Of a stretch of DNA of 64,000 nucleotides, positions 36,429 through 44,324 are shown in pieces. A model generated the notes under the pieces. The model searched no databases, was not told where the DNA came from, and worked only from the letters and a program-made list of their open reading frames with translations. Made by a program: the position numbers and the translations under genes. The stretch's first letter is position 1; every line of letters begins with the position of its first letter. Source of the DNA: Flavobacterium sp. 11 (GTDB lineage Bacteria > Bacteroidota > Bacteroidia > Flavobacteriales > Flavobacteriaceae); NCBI RefSeq assembly GCF_002754315.1, contig NZ_PEFE01000001.1, positions 3,100,001 through 3,164,000 on the forward strand. Reading direction: 5' to 3'.

Positions 36429-37073
36429 TTAAGAATGTTTTACAGAAATTGATTCTAAAACACTAGCCACACTTTTACATTTATCAGCAGCAGTTTCTAA
36501 AACTGATAATACTTCTTTGTACTTGATAATGTTTTTCGCATCCGTTTCGTTTTCGAATAAATCAAGAACTGCTTTATCATAAACATTATCTGATTTATTT
36601 TCTAACTTGTTAATTCTAACACAAGCATCAGTAATATTCTTGATTTTTTTCAAATCTCTTAATTCTCTTACCGCAACATCAATGTTTTGGCAAGCTTCAA
36701 GATTGATTTCAGTCAACTTTCTGATTGATTTTGTGATTTTATCTACTTGATATAACTTCATTCTACTTGCTGCACCGTGAAGGTTATCCGCAACGTTATC
36801 TATTGAAGTAATCAATGAGTGAATGTCTTCTCTATCAAATGGAGTAATGAAGTTTCTACTCAACTCTAAATTTGTTTGACGAGTAATATCTTCTCCTTTT
36901 TGCTCTAAAGCATCAATTTTTTGAAAAAGAACTTCACGTTCCTTCAAAGGAAGATTTACAGCTTCGTGTAAGTTTGTAGCAATTTCAATTAAATTACTAG
37001 AAGCTTCCTCAAAAAGAGGAAAGAACTTTTTGTCTTTAGGAACCAAAAATTGGAAAAAATTATTTATGTTCAT
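36429..37073 (-). CDS. DUF47 (PhoU-like) phosphate transport accessory protein
   Basis: 214 aa, all alpha-helical, PhoU-like. Typical DUF47 parts: FFPLFEEASSNLIEIA near the N terminus, TPFDREDIHSLITSIDNVADNL (about 76-97), and NKSDNVYDKAV. Proteins of this family regulate the PiT transporter encoded next door. It is the first gene of the operon. A TAATTTTG box (37094-37101, minus strand) lies 21 bases before the ATG. Confidence 0.93.
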   Translation of the reverse strand: MNINNFFQFLVPKDKKFFPLFEEASSNLIEIATNLHEAVNLPLKEREVLFQKIDALEQKGEDITRQTNLELSRNFITPFDREDIHSLITSIDNVADNLHGAASRMKLYQVDKITKSIRKLTEINLEACQNIDVAVRELRDLKKIKNITDACVRINKLENKSDNVYDKAVLDLFENETDAKNIIKYKEVLSVLETAADKCKSVASVLESISVKHS

Positions 37074-37093
37074 TTCATTAAAATTTAGTTCGG

Positions 37094-37101
37094 CAAAATT
37101 A
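37094..37101 (-). promoter_or_regulatory. Candidate -7 box of the DUF47-pit operon
   Basis: TAATTTTG on the minus strand, an exact TAnnTTTG match, 21 bases before the DUF47 start. No TTTG box at proper distance. Confidence 0.45.
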
Positions 37102-37122
37102 CTGCATTATTTAACCCTAATG

Positions 37123-38637
37123 TTAAGCTAATATTAACAAATCGTTTTCTATTTGAAAAGTATTTAAAAATGAAACCGTATTCTCAATATCATAATGCAA
37201 AATTCGGTCTTCTTTTATCAATGGCACTTCCTCACGATATGCACTTAAAAACATTTCAATAAAATCACTCGATAGCAACGGTCGTCTGTACTCAATAGCT
37301 TGCGAAGCATTCATTAGTTCGATTGCTAAAATTCGTTCCAGATTATCCAAAACACGTAACGCTTTTGTAGCAGCATTTGCTCCCATACTTACATGATCTT
37401 CTTGTCCGTTACTCGAAACAATACTATCAATACTGGCAGGAGTTGCCAATTGTTTGTTTTGACTGGCAATACTGGCCGCTGTATATTGTGGAATCATCAA
37501 ACCAGAATTTAACCCTGGATTATCCACTAAAAATGCAGGAAGATTACGCAAACCAGAAATCAACTGATAGGTTCTTCGTTCTGAAATACTTCCTAATTCT
37601 GCCAAGGCAATTGCCATAAAATCTAATGCCAATGCTAATGGTTGTCCATGAAAATTACCTCCAGAAATGATTTGGTCACTTTCAATAAATATATTTGGAT
37701 TGTCCGTTACCGAATTGATTTCTGTTTTGAAAACTTTCTTTACATAATCAAATGCATCTTTTGATGCACCATGAACTTGCGGCATACATCTAAAAGAATA
37801 CGGGTCTTGAACATGTGTTTTCACTTGTTCAATTATTTCGCTTCCTTCCAAAAATCCTTTTACACGATTTGCCGTTACAATTTGTCCTTTATGAGGTCTG
37901 ATAAAATGAATCAATTCATGGAAAGGTTCTATTCTTCCATCAAAAGCTTCCAATGAAATTGTTCCGATTAAATCCGCCAAATAAGAAAATTTGCTGACTT
38001 TCATCAAAATATGCGCTCCATAAGCACTCATGAATTGGGTTCCGTTCAATAAAGCCAATCCTTCTTTAGACTGTAATACAATTGGTTTCCAATCAAAATG
38101 TTTCAAAACTTCACTGGAATGCACTTTTTTCCCTTCAAAATACACATCACCTTCACCTAATAAAGGCAACGATAAATGCGCCAAAGGAGCTAAATCTCCT
38201 GAAGCTCCAAGAGAACCTTGCGTATAAATTACCGGTAGAATATCATTATTATAAAATGCAATCAATCGCTCCACTGTTTGCAATTGGATTCCGGAGTGTC
38301 CATAGCTCAACGATTGAATTTTAAGCAACAACATCAATTTCACAATTTCAGTTGGTACTTCCTCACCCGTTCCGCAAGAATGTGATTTCACTAAGTTTTC
38401 TTGTAGCTTTGATAAGTTCTCATTTGATATTTTTACATTACAAAGCGAGCCAAATCCTGTATTTATACCATAAATAGGATCTGAATGAGAAGCCATTTTT
38501 TTATCTAAATAATCCCTGCATTTTTGAATATTAACTTTGGCTTCTTCAGACAATGCCAATAATTTACCATGAGAAATAATCTCTTCTAATGTTTCAAAAC
38601 TGAGTAATTGCGTACTTATATAATGTGTATTGTCCAT
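37123..38637 (-). CDS. hutH: Histidine ammonia-lyase
   Basis: 504 aa. The MIO-forming triad Ala145-Ser146-Gly147 is in GSLGASGDLAPLAH, and Tyr56 in YGINTGFGSLC is the conserved catalytic Tyr. GNFHGQPLA, FRCMPQVHG and IASQNKQLATPAS in the second half are also family features. The enzyme converts L-histidine to urocanate and ammonia, the first step of histidine breakdown. No hutU, hutI or hutG is near, so the remaining pathway genes must be elsewhere or absent. MIO lyases also act on Phe and Tyr, but the HAL-like sequence supports histidine. Confidence 0.92.
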   Translation of the reverse strand: MDNTHYISTQLLSFETLEEIISHGKLLALSEEAKVNIQKCRDYLDKKMASHSDPIYGINTGFGSLCNVKISNENLSKLQENLVKSHSCGTGEEVPTEIVKLMLLLKIQSLSYGHSGIQLQTVERLIAFYNNDILPVIYTQGSLGASGDLAPLAHLSLPLLGEGDVYFEGKKVHSSEVLKHFDWKPIVLQSKEGLALLNGTQFMSAYGAHILMKVSKFSYLADLIGTISLEAFDGRIEPFHELIHFIRPHKGQIVTANRVKGFLEGSEIIEQVKTHVQDPYSFRCMPQVHGASKDAFDYVKKVFKTEINSVTDNPNIFIESDQIISGGNFHGQPLALALDFMAIALAELGSISERRTYQLISGLRNLPAFLVDNPGLNSGLMIPQYTAASIASQNKQLATPASIDSIVSSNGQEDHVSMGANAATKALRVLDNLERILAIELMNASQAIEYRRPLLSSDFIEMFLSAYREEVPLIKEDRILHYDIENTVSFLNTFQIENDLLILA

Positions 38638-39054
38638 TTTTACTTTCTAATTAAAGGGTAAAATTCAATAAATCTATATTAATAAACAACATTTATTGAC
38701 GATAATTTAAAATTCAAACCTAAAACCAAACTAACCTTAAGTTTTATGCATAAAAAGTTACAAATTAATTGACTTAAAATGTGAGACATAAAGCACTAAG
38801 ATTTAGTGCGAGTGCTACAATAAATTTCGGAATTAGTTCCTAAAGCTACTCAAAACGGCTTTATTGCAGGAATTAATTATTTCTATAAAGCTATAAAACG
38901 AATTCCAATTCGTTTAATTTTTTCACTAAAAATACGAATAGCTTCAACATAGACCTTGAAAACTAAACAATGTTCAATATTCCCTTGAATGAAATTGAAA
39001 TATTAAAATATTCGCAAAAACGAAATTAAAGGTTTCCGTTTTTATAAAAAACTG
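38638..39054. other. Intergenic region between hutH and the thr leader
   Basis: About 417 bases without a credible ORF. It holds short pieces that resemble the end of the dispersed repeat seen at 54924-55022 (GGAATTAGTTCCTAAA at 38829-38844) and a palindromic hairpin AAACGAATT-CC-AATTCGTTT (38896-38915). No exact -7 box was found for hutH. Confidence 0.45.
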
Positions 39055-39062
39055 TACTTTTG
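39033..39062 (+). promoter_or_regulatory. Promoter of the thr leader and operon
   Basis: TTTC (39033-39036, one base off TTTG), 18 bases, TACTTTTG (39055-39062), an exact -7 box. The predicted transcription start (about 39066-39070) is only a few bases before the leader ATG at 39072, so the leader mRNA would be almost leaderless. Confidence 0.65.
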
Positions 39063-39071
39063 AAAAATCAA

Positions 39072-39167
39072 ATGATAAACAACAGAACAACATATCACTC
39101 TTCGATTACAACTCAACTTTGGGTTGCTTCTTCTGTTACATTTACTACAACAACTACTACCCCTTAG
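39072..39167 (+). CDS. thrL: Threonine-rich leader peptide of the thr operon
   Basis: 31-codon ORF with stop TAG 39165-39167. It contains 11 Thr codons: 6, 7, 13, 14, 23 and an unbroken run at 25-30, just before the final Pro. Ile codons are at 2 and 12. Such a run upstream of thrA is the mark of a transcription-attenuation leader: scarce threonyl-tRNA stalls the ribosome in the run and changes RNA folding. The stop codon lies inside a GC hairpin (39158-39172), and an AT hairpin plus T8 follows (39183-39209). The promoter lies directly upstream. It is not similar to E. coli ThrL beyond composition. The role is inferred; codon content and position are seen directly. Confidence 0.7.
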   Translation: MINNRTTYHSSITTQLWVASSVTFTTTTTTP

Positions 39168-39209
39168 GGGTATACATTTTACATATAATCCTATTATTAT
39201 ATTTTTTTT
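39158..39209 (+). promoter_or_regulatory. Putative thr attenuator hairpins
   Basis: Hairpin 1: TACCCC (39158-39163), loop TTA, GGGGTA (39167-39172), covering the last Thr codon and stop codon of the leader. Hairpin 2: ATATAAT (39183-39189), 6-base loop, ATTATAT (39196-39202), running into T8 (39202-39209), a weak terminator. TGGGTA at 39229-39234 could pair with TACCCC instead of GGGGTA, giving a switch. Confidence 0.5.
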
Positions 39210-39273
39210 CTAAAGAAAGAAAGTTCTTGGGTATATAAGAAACATTTGCATTTTTTACATAAAATAAACAAAA

Positions 39274-41721
39274 ATGAAAGTATTAAAATTTGGTGGAACT
39301 TCGGTTGCCAATGCACAAAATATAAAACTGGTTTTAGATATCATTATCAATAAAGCAAAAGAAGAAAAATTAATTGTTGTAGTTTCTGCATTTAGCAAAA
39401 TTACCGATTTGCTTCAACTTGCTTCTCAAAAAGCAGCTGCCGGCGACGAAAGCTTTAAAGAAATCCTTGCCGATTTAGAGAAAAAACATTTAGACGCTTT
39501 AAAAGAACTTATTCCTGTAAGCGAGCAAAGCAGCTTGTTAAGTCATATAAAAAGAATCGTCAATCATCTTGAAACTCTGTTGGATGGTTGCTATCTTTTG
39601 GGGGAATTATCTCCTAGAACTTCGGATACTATTTTAAGTTTTGGGGAATTATTGTCCTCTTATATTATTGCCGAAGCATTAAAACAAAATCTAAAAAACA
39701 GTAGTTATAAAGACAGTCGTGAACTAATAAAAACCGACAATCATTTTGGAAAAGCCACAGTAAACTTTGAAGTTTCAAATCAATTAATTGCTGAATTTTT
39801 TGATTCGAATGAAAATCAAGTGGTTGTAATGCCCGGATTTATTGCCGCATCGATGGACGGAATCAATACTACTTTAGGTCGTGGCGGTTCTGATTATACT
39901 GCCGCTATTCTCGCCGGAGCATTAAATGCAACTGACTTGGAAATTTGGACAGACGTTAACGGAATGTATACTGCCAATCCAAAAATTGTAAAACAAGCCC
40001 AACCTATCGCCTTTATTTCCTATCAGGAAGCAATGGAATTGTCTCATTTTGGTGCCAAAGTTTTATATCCGCCAACTATTCAGCCCGTATTGAGAAAGAA
40101 TATTCCAATTCTTATCAAAAACACTTTCGAACCGGAAGCCGAGGGAACTTATATTTCAAATCAGGAAATGGATCACACTAATCCTGTAAAAGGAATTAGC
40201 CATATCGATAATATCACTTTGATTACGCTTGAAGGACCCGGAATGATTGGTGTTACCGGTTCTTCCAAAAGGCTTTTTGAGGTCTTGTCACATGAAAATA
40301 TCAATGTGATTTTCATTACGCAAGCTTCATCGGAACATTCTATTTGTATCGGAATTCTAAACTCAGATGCTGATGTGGCAGAAGATGCTATCAACCGCGC
40401 TTTTGAAGTGGAGATTTTACAAAACAAAATCGATCCTTGTATCGTTGAAAAAAACCTGTGCATCATTGCTTTGGTTGGTGAGAACATGAAAAATCATCAA
40501 GGTTTAAGCGGTCGAATGTTTAGCACTTTGGGTAAAAACAACGTAAACATCAGAGCGATTGCGCAAGGTGCTTCCGAAAGAAATATTTCGGCAGTAATCA
40601 ACGAAAGAGATGTGAAAAAAGCTTTGAATTCGCTGCATGAAAACTTTTTCGAAGAAAATACCAAACAGTTAAACCTATTTGTAATGGGTGTTGGAAATGT
40701 GGGAGAGAAATTCATCGAACAGATTTACCAACAAAATAAATTCCTGAAAGACAATCTAAAAATAAATGTACGCGTTATTGCTTTATCTAATTCCAGAAAA
40801 ATGCATTTTGACGAGGACGGAATCTCCTTAAAAAATTGGCAATCTGCTTTAGAAAATGGTGAAGAAGCCAATAAAGAAAAGTTTCTTTACAATGTAAAAG
40901 AGCTCAATTTACGCAACAGTATTTTTGTTGATATTACTGCAAACGAAAGCGTGTCTAAAACGTATGAGCAGTATTTAAAACGCAATATTGCCGTAGTGAC
41001 TTGCAACAAAATTGCCTGTGCATCAGAGTACGATAATTATAAAAAACTAAAAAAACTATCCCGACAGTTCAATGCTCCGTTTCTATTTGAAACCAATGTT
41101 GGAGCTGGATTACCAATTATTGATACCGTAAAAAATCTGATTGCTTCAGGGGACAAAGTGAATAAAATTCAAGCCGTTTTATCGGGAAGTTTGAACTTTA
41201 TTTTTAATAATTTCAATGAAAACAATACTTTTCATGACGTTGTTAAAGAAGCTGGTGTACAAGGATTTACAGAACCAGACCCAAAAATTGATTTGAGCGG
41301 AATTGACGTTGCCAGAAAGATATTAATTTTGATACGAGAAAGCGGTTATAAAATGGAAATTGACGAGATTGTCAATGAATCTTTTATGCCTGCTGAATGT
41401 TTGGACACTACAAATAACGAAGCTTTTTTCAAATCTTTAATAGAACACGCAGCTCATTTTGAAACTATTTATAAAGAAGCGTTGAGCAAAGATTCCCGAT
41501 TGAAATACGTAGCGCAATTTGAAAACGGAAAAGCAAATGTTGGGTTGCGTTTTATCCCGAAAGACCATCCTTTTTACAATCTGGAAGGAAAAGACAATAT
41601 CGTATTGTTTTTCACGGACCGTTATGTAGACCAACCTTTATTGATAAAAGGCGCCGGTGCCGGTGCTGCCGTTACCGCTTCAGGAATATTTGCTGATGTG
41701 ATTAGAATTGGAAACGTATAA
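39274..41721 (+). CDS. thrA: Bifunctional aspartate kinase / homoserine dehydrogenase I
   Basis: 815 aa fusion enzyme. Aspartokinase domain: KFGGTSVANAQNI at 4-16 and TLGRGGSDYTAAIL at about 199-212. Two ACT regulatory domains follow at about 315-455. The homoserine dehydrogenase domain starts with the NAD(P) loop FVMGVGNVGEKF (about 469-480) and includes ETNVGAGLPIIDTVKNL and GFTEPDPKIDLSG. It catalyses the first and third steps from aspartate to threonine/methionine. ACT domains imply feedback inhibition, probably by threonine. It is the first structural gene of thrABC, 106 bases behind a threonine-rich leader ORF. Confidence 0.97.
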   Translation: MKVLKFGGTSVANAQNIKLVLDIIINKAKEEKLIVVVSAFSKITDLLQLASQKAAAGDESFKEILADLEKKHLDALKELIPVSEQSSLLSHIKRIVNHLETLLDGCYLLGELSPRTSDTILSFGELLSSYIIAEALKQNLKNSSYKDSRELIKTDNHFGKATVNFEVSNQLIAEFFDSNENQVVVMPGFIAASMDGINTTLGRGGSDYTAAILAGALNATDLEIWTDVNGMYTANPKIVKQAQPIAFISYQEAMELSHFGAKVLYPPTIQPVLRKNIPILIKNTFEPEAEGTYISNQEMDHTNPVKGISHIDNITLITLEGPGMIGVTGSSKRLFEVLSHENINVIFITQASSEHSICIGILNSDADVAEDAINRAFEVEILQNKIDPCIVEKNLCIIALVGENMKNHQGLSGRMFSTLGKNNVNIRAIAQGASERNISAVINERDVKKALNSLHENFFEENTKQLNLFVMGVGNVGEKFIEQIYQQNKFLKDNLKINVRVIALSNSRKMHFDEDGISLKNWQSALENGEEANKEKFLYNVKELNLRNSIFVDITANESVSKTYEQYLKRNIAVVTCNKIACASEYDNYKKLKKLSRQFNAPFLFETNVGAGLPIIDTVKNLIASGDKVNKIQAVLSGSLNFIFNNFNENNTFHDVVKEAGVQGFTEPDPKIDLSGIDVARKILILIRESGYKMEIDEIVNESFMPAECLDTTNNEAFFKSLIEHAAHFETIYKEALSKDSRLKYVAQFENGKANVGLRFIPKDHPFYNLEGKDNIVLFFTDRYVDQPLLIKGAGAGAAVTASGIFADVIRIGNV

Positions 41722-41743
41722 GAAATAGTTTAAAGTTTTCTTT

Positions 41744-41804
41744 GTTTAAAGTTTCAAGTTCTACAACTAGCAACAACTTTAAACCTGAAACTTTAAACCT
41801 GAAA
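41744..41804. repeat. Short repeats between thrA and thrB
   Basis: A perfect 14-bp tandem repeat (CTTTAAACCTGAAA at 41777-41790 and 41791-41804) plus a 10-bp inverted repeat (GTTTAAAGTT at 41744-41753, complement at 41775-41784). AT-rich hairpin-forming filler inside the operon; no function known. Confidence 0.6.
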
Positions 41805-41813
41805 CAAAAAATT

Positions 41814-42734
41814 ATGAATGAAATAAAAATATTTTGCCCCGCTACAATCGCCAATCTTTCCTGCGGATTTGATGTCCTTGGACTGTGTTTAGAAACTGCG
41901 GGGGACGAAATGATTATTCGAAAATCCGATATAAAAGGGATTCGCATCACTAAAATTGTGGGCGCCGACTTGCCTTTGGAAACCGAAAAAAATGTTGCTG
42001 GAGTTGCGGCTTTAGCGATGTTGGAAGCCATTGAAACGGAATTTGGATTCGAAATCGAAATCTACAAACACATCAAAGCCGGAAGCGGAATTGGAAGCAG
42101 TGCTGCAAGTTCAGCAGGAGCTGTTTTTGGAATCAATGAATTATTGGGACGTCCATTTACACGCAAAGAATTAGTTTTATTTGCCATGCAAGGCGAAAAA
42201 TTAGCCAGTGGAAACGCTCATGCCGATAACGTTGCTCCTGCCCTTTTAGGTGGATTTACGTTGGTGCGAAGTTCAAATCCGTTGGATATTATCAAAATTG
42301 AAAGTCCATCAGAATTGTATGCTACGGTGGTTCATCCTCAAATTGAGTTGAAAACTTCGGATGCGCGTTCGGTATTGAAACAAACTGTTTCCTTAAAAAG
42401 TGCCATCACGCAATGGGGAAATGTAGGCGGATTAGTCGCTGGATTGTATACTAAAGATTATGACTTAATCGGACGTTCGTTACATGATGAAATCGTAGAA
42501 CCGTTGCGAAGTGTTTTGATTCCGGGATTTGATTTAATCAAAAAAACAGCGTACGAAAACGGAGCTTTAGGTTCCGGGATTTCGGGTTCTGGTCCTTCTA
42601 TTTTTGCTTTAAGCAAAGGGGAAGCAACCGCTAATAAAATCGCCAAAGCCATGAGCGCTGTGTACGACGCCATGAATTTACCCTACGAAATTCACGTTTC
42701 GAAAGTGAATGATGAAGGGATAAAAATAATTTAA
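41814..42734 (+). CDS. thrB: Homoserine kinase
   Basis: 306 aa from ATG 41814. A longer open frame from 41742 would translate the repeat region and is rejected. GHMP kinase: N-terminal FCPATIANLSCGFDVLG, the ATP loop AGSGIGSSAASSAGAV (about 85-100), and GSGISGSGPSIFAL near the C terminus. It phosphorylates L-homoserine to O-phosphohomoserine, the substrate of ThrC. It lies 92 bases behind thrA. Confidence 0.96.
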   Translation: MNEIKIFCPATIANLSCGFDVLGLCLETAGDEMIIRKSDIKGIRITKIVGADLPLETEKNVAGVAALAMLEAIETEFGFEIEIYKHIKAGSGIGSSAASSAGAVFGINELLGRPFTRKELVLFAMQGEKLASGNAHADNVAPALLGGFTLVRSSNPLDIIKIESPSELYATVVHPQIELKTSDARSVLKQTVSLKSAITQWGNVGGLVAGLYTKDYDLIGRSLHDEIVEPLRSVLIPGFDLIKKTAYENGALGSGISGSGPSIFALSKGEATANKIAKAMSAVYDAMNLPYEIHVSKVNDEGIKII

Positions 42735-42744
42735 GAATTATGAC

Positions 42745-42829
42745 TAACGATTTTTGACCCGAGCGTCAGCGAACTGGCGTAGCATTTCAGATGTAACTTA
42801 TGTTGCGAAAAAAAAATCAAAAATCGTTA
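42745..42829. repeat. Hairpin element inserted between thrB and thrC
   Basis: An 85-base unit bounded by a perfect 13-bp inverted repeat (TAACGATTTTTGA at 42745-42757, complement at 42817-42829). Inside is a GC-rich hairpin GCGTCAG-CGAA-CTGGCGT (42764-42781), unusual in this AT-rich setting. The layout suggests a small mobile or dispersed element, or a structured intercistronic RNA that sets thrC expression. No transposase is encoded. Confidence 0.5.
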
Positions 42830-42849
42830 ATCTTCAATCAAAAATCATA

Positions 42850-44139
42850 ATGAAATATTACAGTTTAAACCATAACGCACCCAAAGTTTCTTTTAAAGAA
42901 GCCGTAATACAAGGATTAGCAACTGATAAAGGATTGTATTTTCCGGAAACAATTACCCCTTTAGCTCCTGCTTTTTTTGATACAATCGAAAATTTAAGCA
43001 ATGAAGAAATTGCTTTTCAAGCGATTCAACAATTTGTGGGTGACGAAATTCCCGTAGACACTTTAAAACAAATCATTGCCGAAACCTTATGTTTTGATTT
43101 CCCTGTGGTCGAAGTCGAAAAAGGCATTTATTCCCTTGAATTGTTTCATGGTCCAACGATGGCTTTTAAGGACGTAGGCGCGCGATTCATGTCGCGTTGT
43201 TTAGGGTATTTTAATAAAGACAATAAAGACAGCAAAAACACAGTTCTTGTAGCGACTTCCGGTGATACTGGTGGTGCTGTGGCCAGCGGTTTCCTTGGTG
43301 TAACAGGCGTTGAAGTGATAATCCTGTATCCGTCCGGGAAAGTGAGCGATATTCAGGAACGACAATTGACCACTTTAGGACAAAATATTAAAGCGCTTGA
43401 AGTAGACGGCGTTTTTGATGATTGTCAGGATATGGTGAAGAAAGCTTTTCTTGACGAAAGTTTAAAACATAAAAATTTGACTTCGGCAAATTCGATAAAT
43501 ATTGCGCGCTGGTTGCCACAAATGTTTTATTTCTTCTTTGCGTACAAAGCATTAAAAAAACAAAACAAACCGTTAGTTTTCTCTTGCCCAAGTGGGAATT
43601 TTGGAAATATTTGCGCGGGTATCATTGCCAAAAAAATGGGATTGCCTATTGAACATTTTGTGGCTTCCACCAATGTGAATGATACGGTTCCGAGATTTTT
43701 AGAAAACGGAACTTACGATCCTAAACCTTCGATAGCGACGATTTCGAATGCGATGGATGTTGGAAATCCAAGTAATTTCATCCGAATTCAGGAAATGTAC
43801 CACAATGATTTGGAGCAGTTCAAAAAAGATTTTTCTTCATTTACATTCTCAGATGCCGAGACCTTAGAAGCGATGAAAACCATTTATAATACTGACGGAT
43901 ATATCGCAGAACCTCACGGAGCGGTTGGTTATCTTGGTTTGAAAAAAGAATTACAAAACCACCCTAATGCGATTGGGATTTTCTTAGAAACTGCCCACCC
44001 AATAAAGTTTTTGGATACGGTTGAGCCAACATTAAACGTAAAACTTCCTATTCCTAAACAAATTGAAAGCGTTTTAGGAAAAGAAAAAGTGAGCACAAAA
44101 ATTAAAACGTACGAGGAATTGAAAGCGTTTTTGGCGTAA
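42850..44139 (+). CDS. thrC: Threonine synthase
   Basis: 429 aa from ATG 42850. The open frame extends back to TTG 42754, but that part translates the hairpin element. PLP lysine in TMAFKDVGARF (about 99-109), SGDTGGAVASGF (PLP phosphate loop) and the N-terminal MKYYSLNHNAPKVSFKEAV with TDKGLYFPE are all family signatures. It converts O-phosphohomoserine to L-threonine. Last gene of thrABC, followed by a terminator. Confidence 0.97.
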   Translation: MKYYSLNHNAPKVSFKEAVIQGLATDKGLYFPETITPLAPAFFDTIENLSNEEIAFQAIQQFVGDEIPVDTLKQIIAETLCFDFPVVEVEKGIYSLELFHGPTMAFKDVGARFMSRCLGYFNKDNKDSKNTVLVATSGDTGGAVASGFLGVTGVEVIILYPSGKVSDIQERQLTTLGQNIKALEVDGVFDDCQDMVKKAFLDESLKHKNLTSANSINIARWLPQMFYFFFAYKALKKQNKPLVFSCPSGNFGNICAGIIAKKMGLPIEHFVASTNVNDTVPRFLENGTYDPKPSIATISNAMDVGNPSNFIRIQEMYHNDLEQFKKDFSSFTFSDAETLEAMKTIYNTDGYIAEPHGAVGYLGLKKELQNHPNAIGIFLETAHPIKFLDTVEPTLNVKLPIPKQIESVLGKEKVSTKIKTYEELKAFLA

Positions 44140-44164
44140 AAATTAAATATAATTTTTCAAATAC

Positions 44165-44203
44165 AAACCGACTGAGAAGTGATTTCCAGTCGGTTTTTTT
44201 TAT
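44165..44203 (+). terminator. Terminator of the thrABC operon
   Basis: 10-bp stem AAACCGACTG (44165-44174) and CAGTCGGTTT (44187-44196), 12-base loop, then a T-run. Confidence 0.9.
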
Positions 44204-44324
44204 GGGAATTAGTTTTCTGTAAGTAAAATCAGTAAGTTTGTTATGTACCAAAAATAAATTATAGCGAGTATATAATTTGTAAACTATATAACCAGAACAT
44301 TTCGTTAAAAATCAAAAATATATA

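Noticed and set aside
42754..42849. Longer thrC N terminus from TTG 42754
   Set aside because: It would translate the hairpin element; the conserved MKYYSLNHNAP start lies at 42850.
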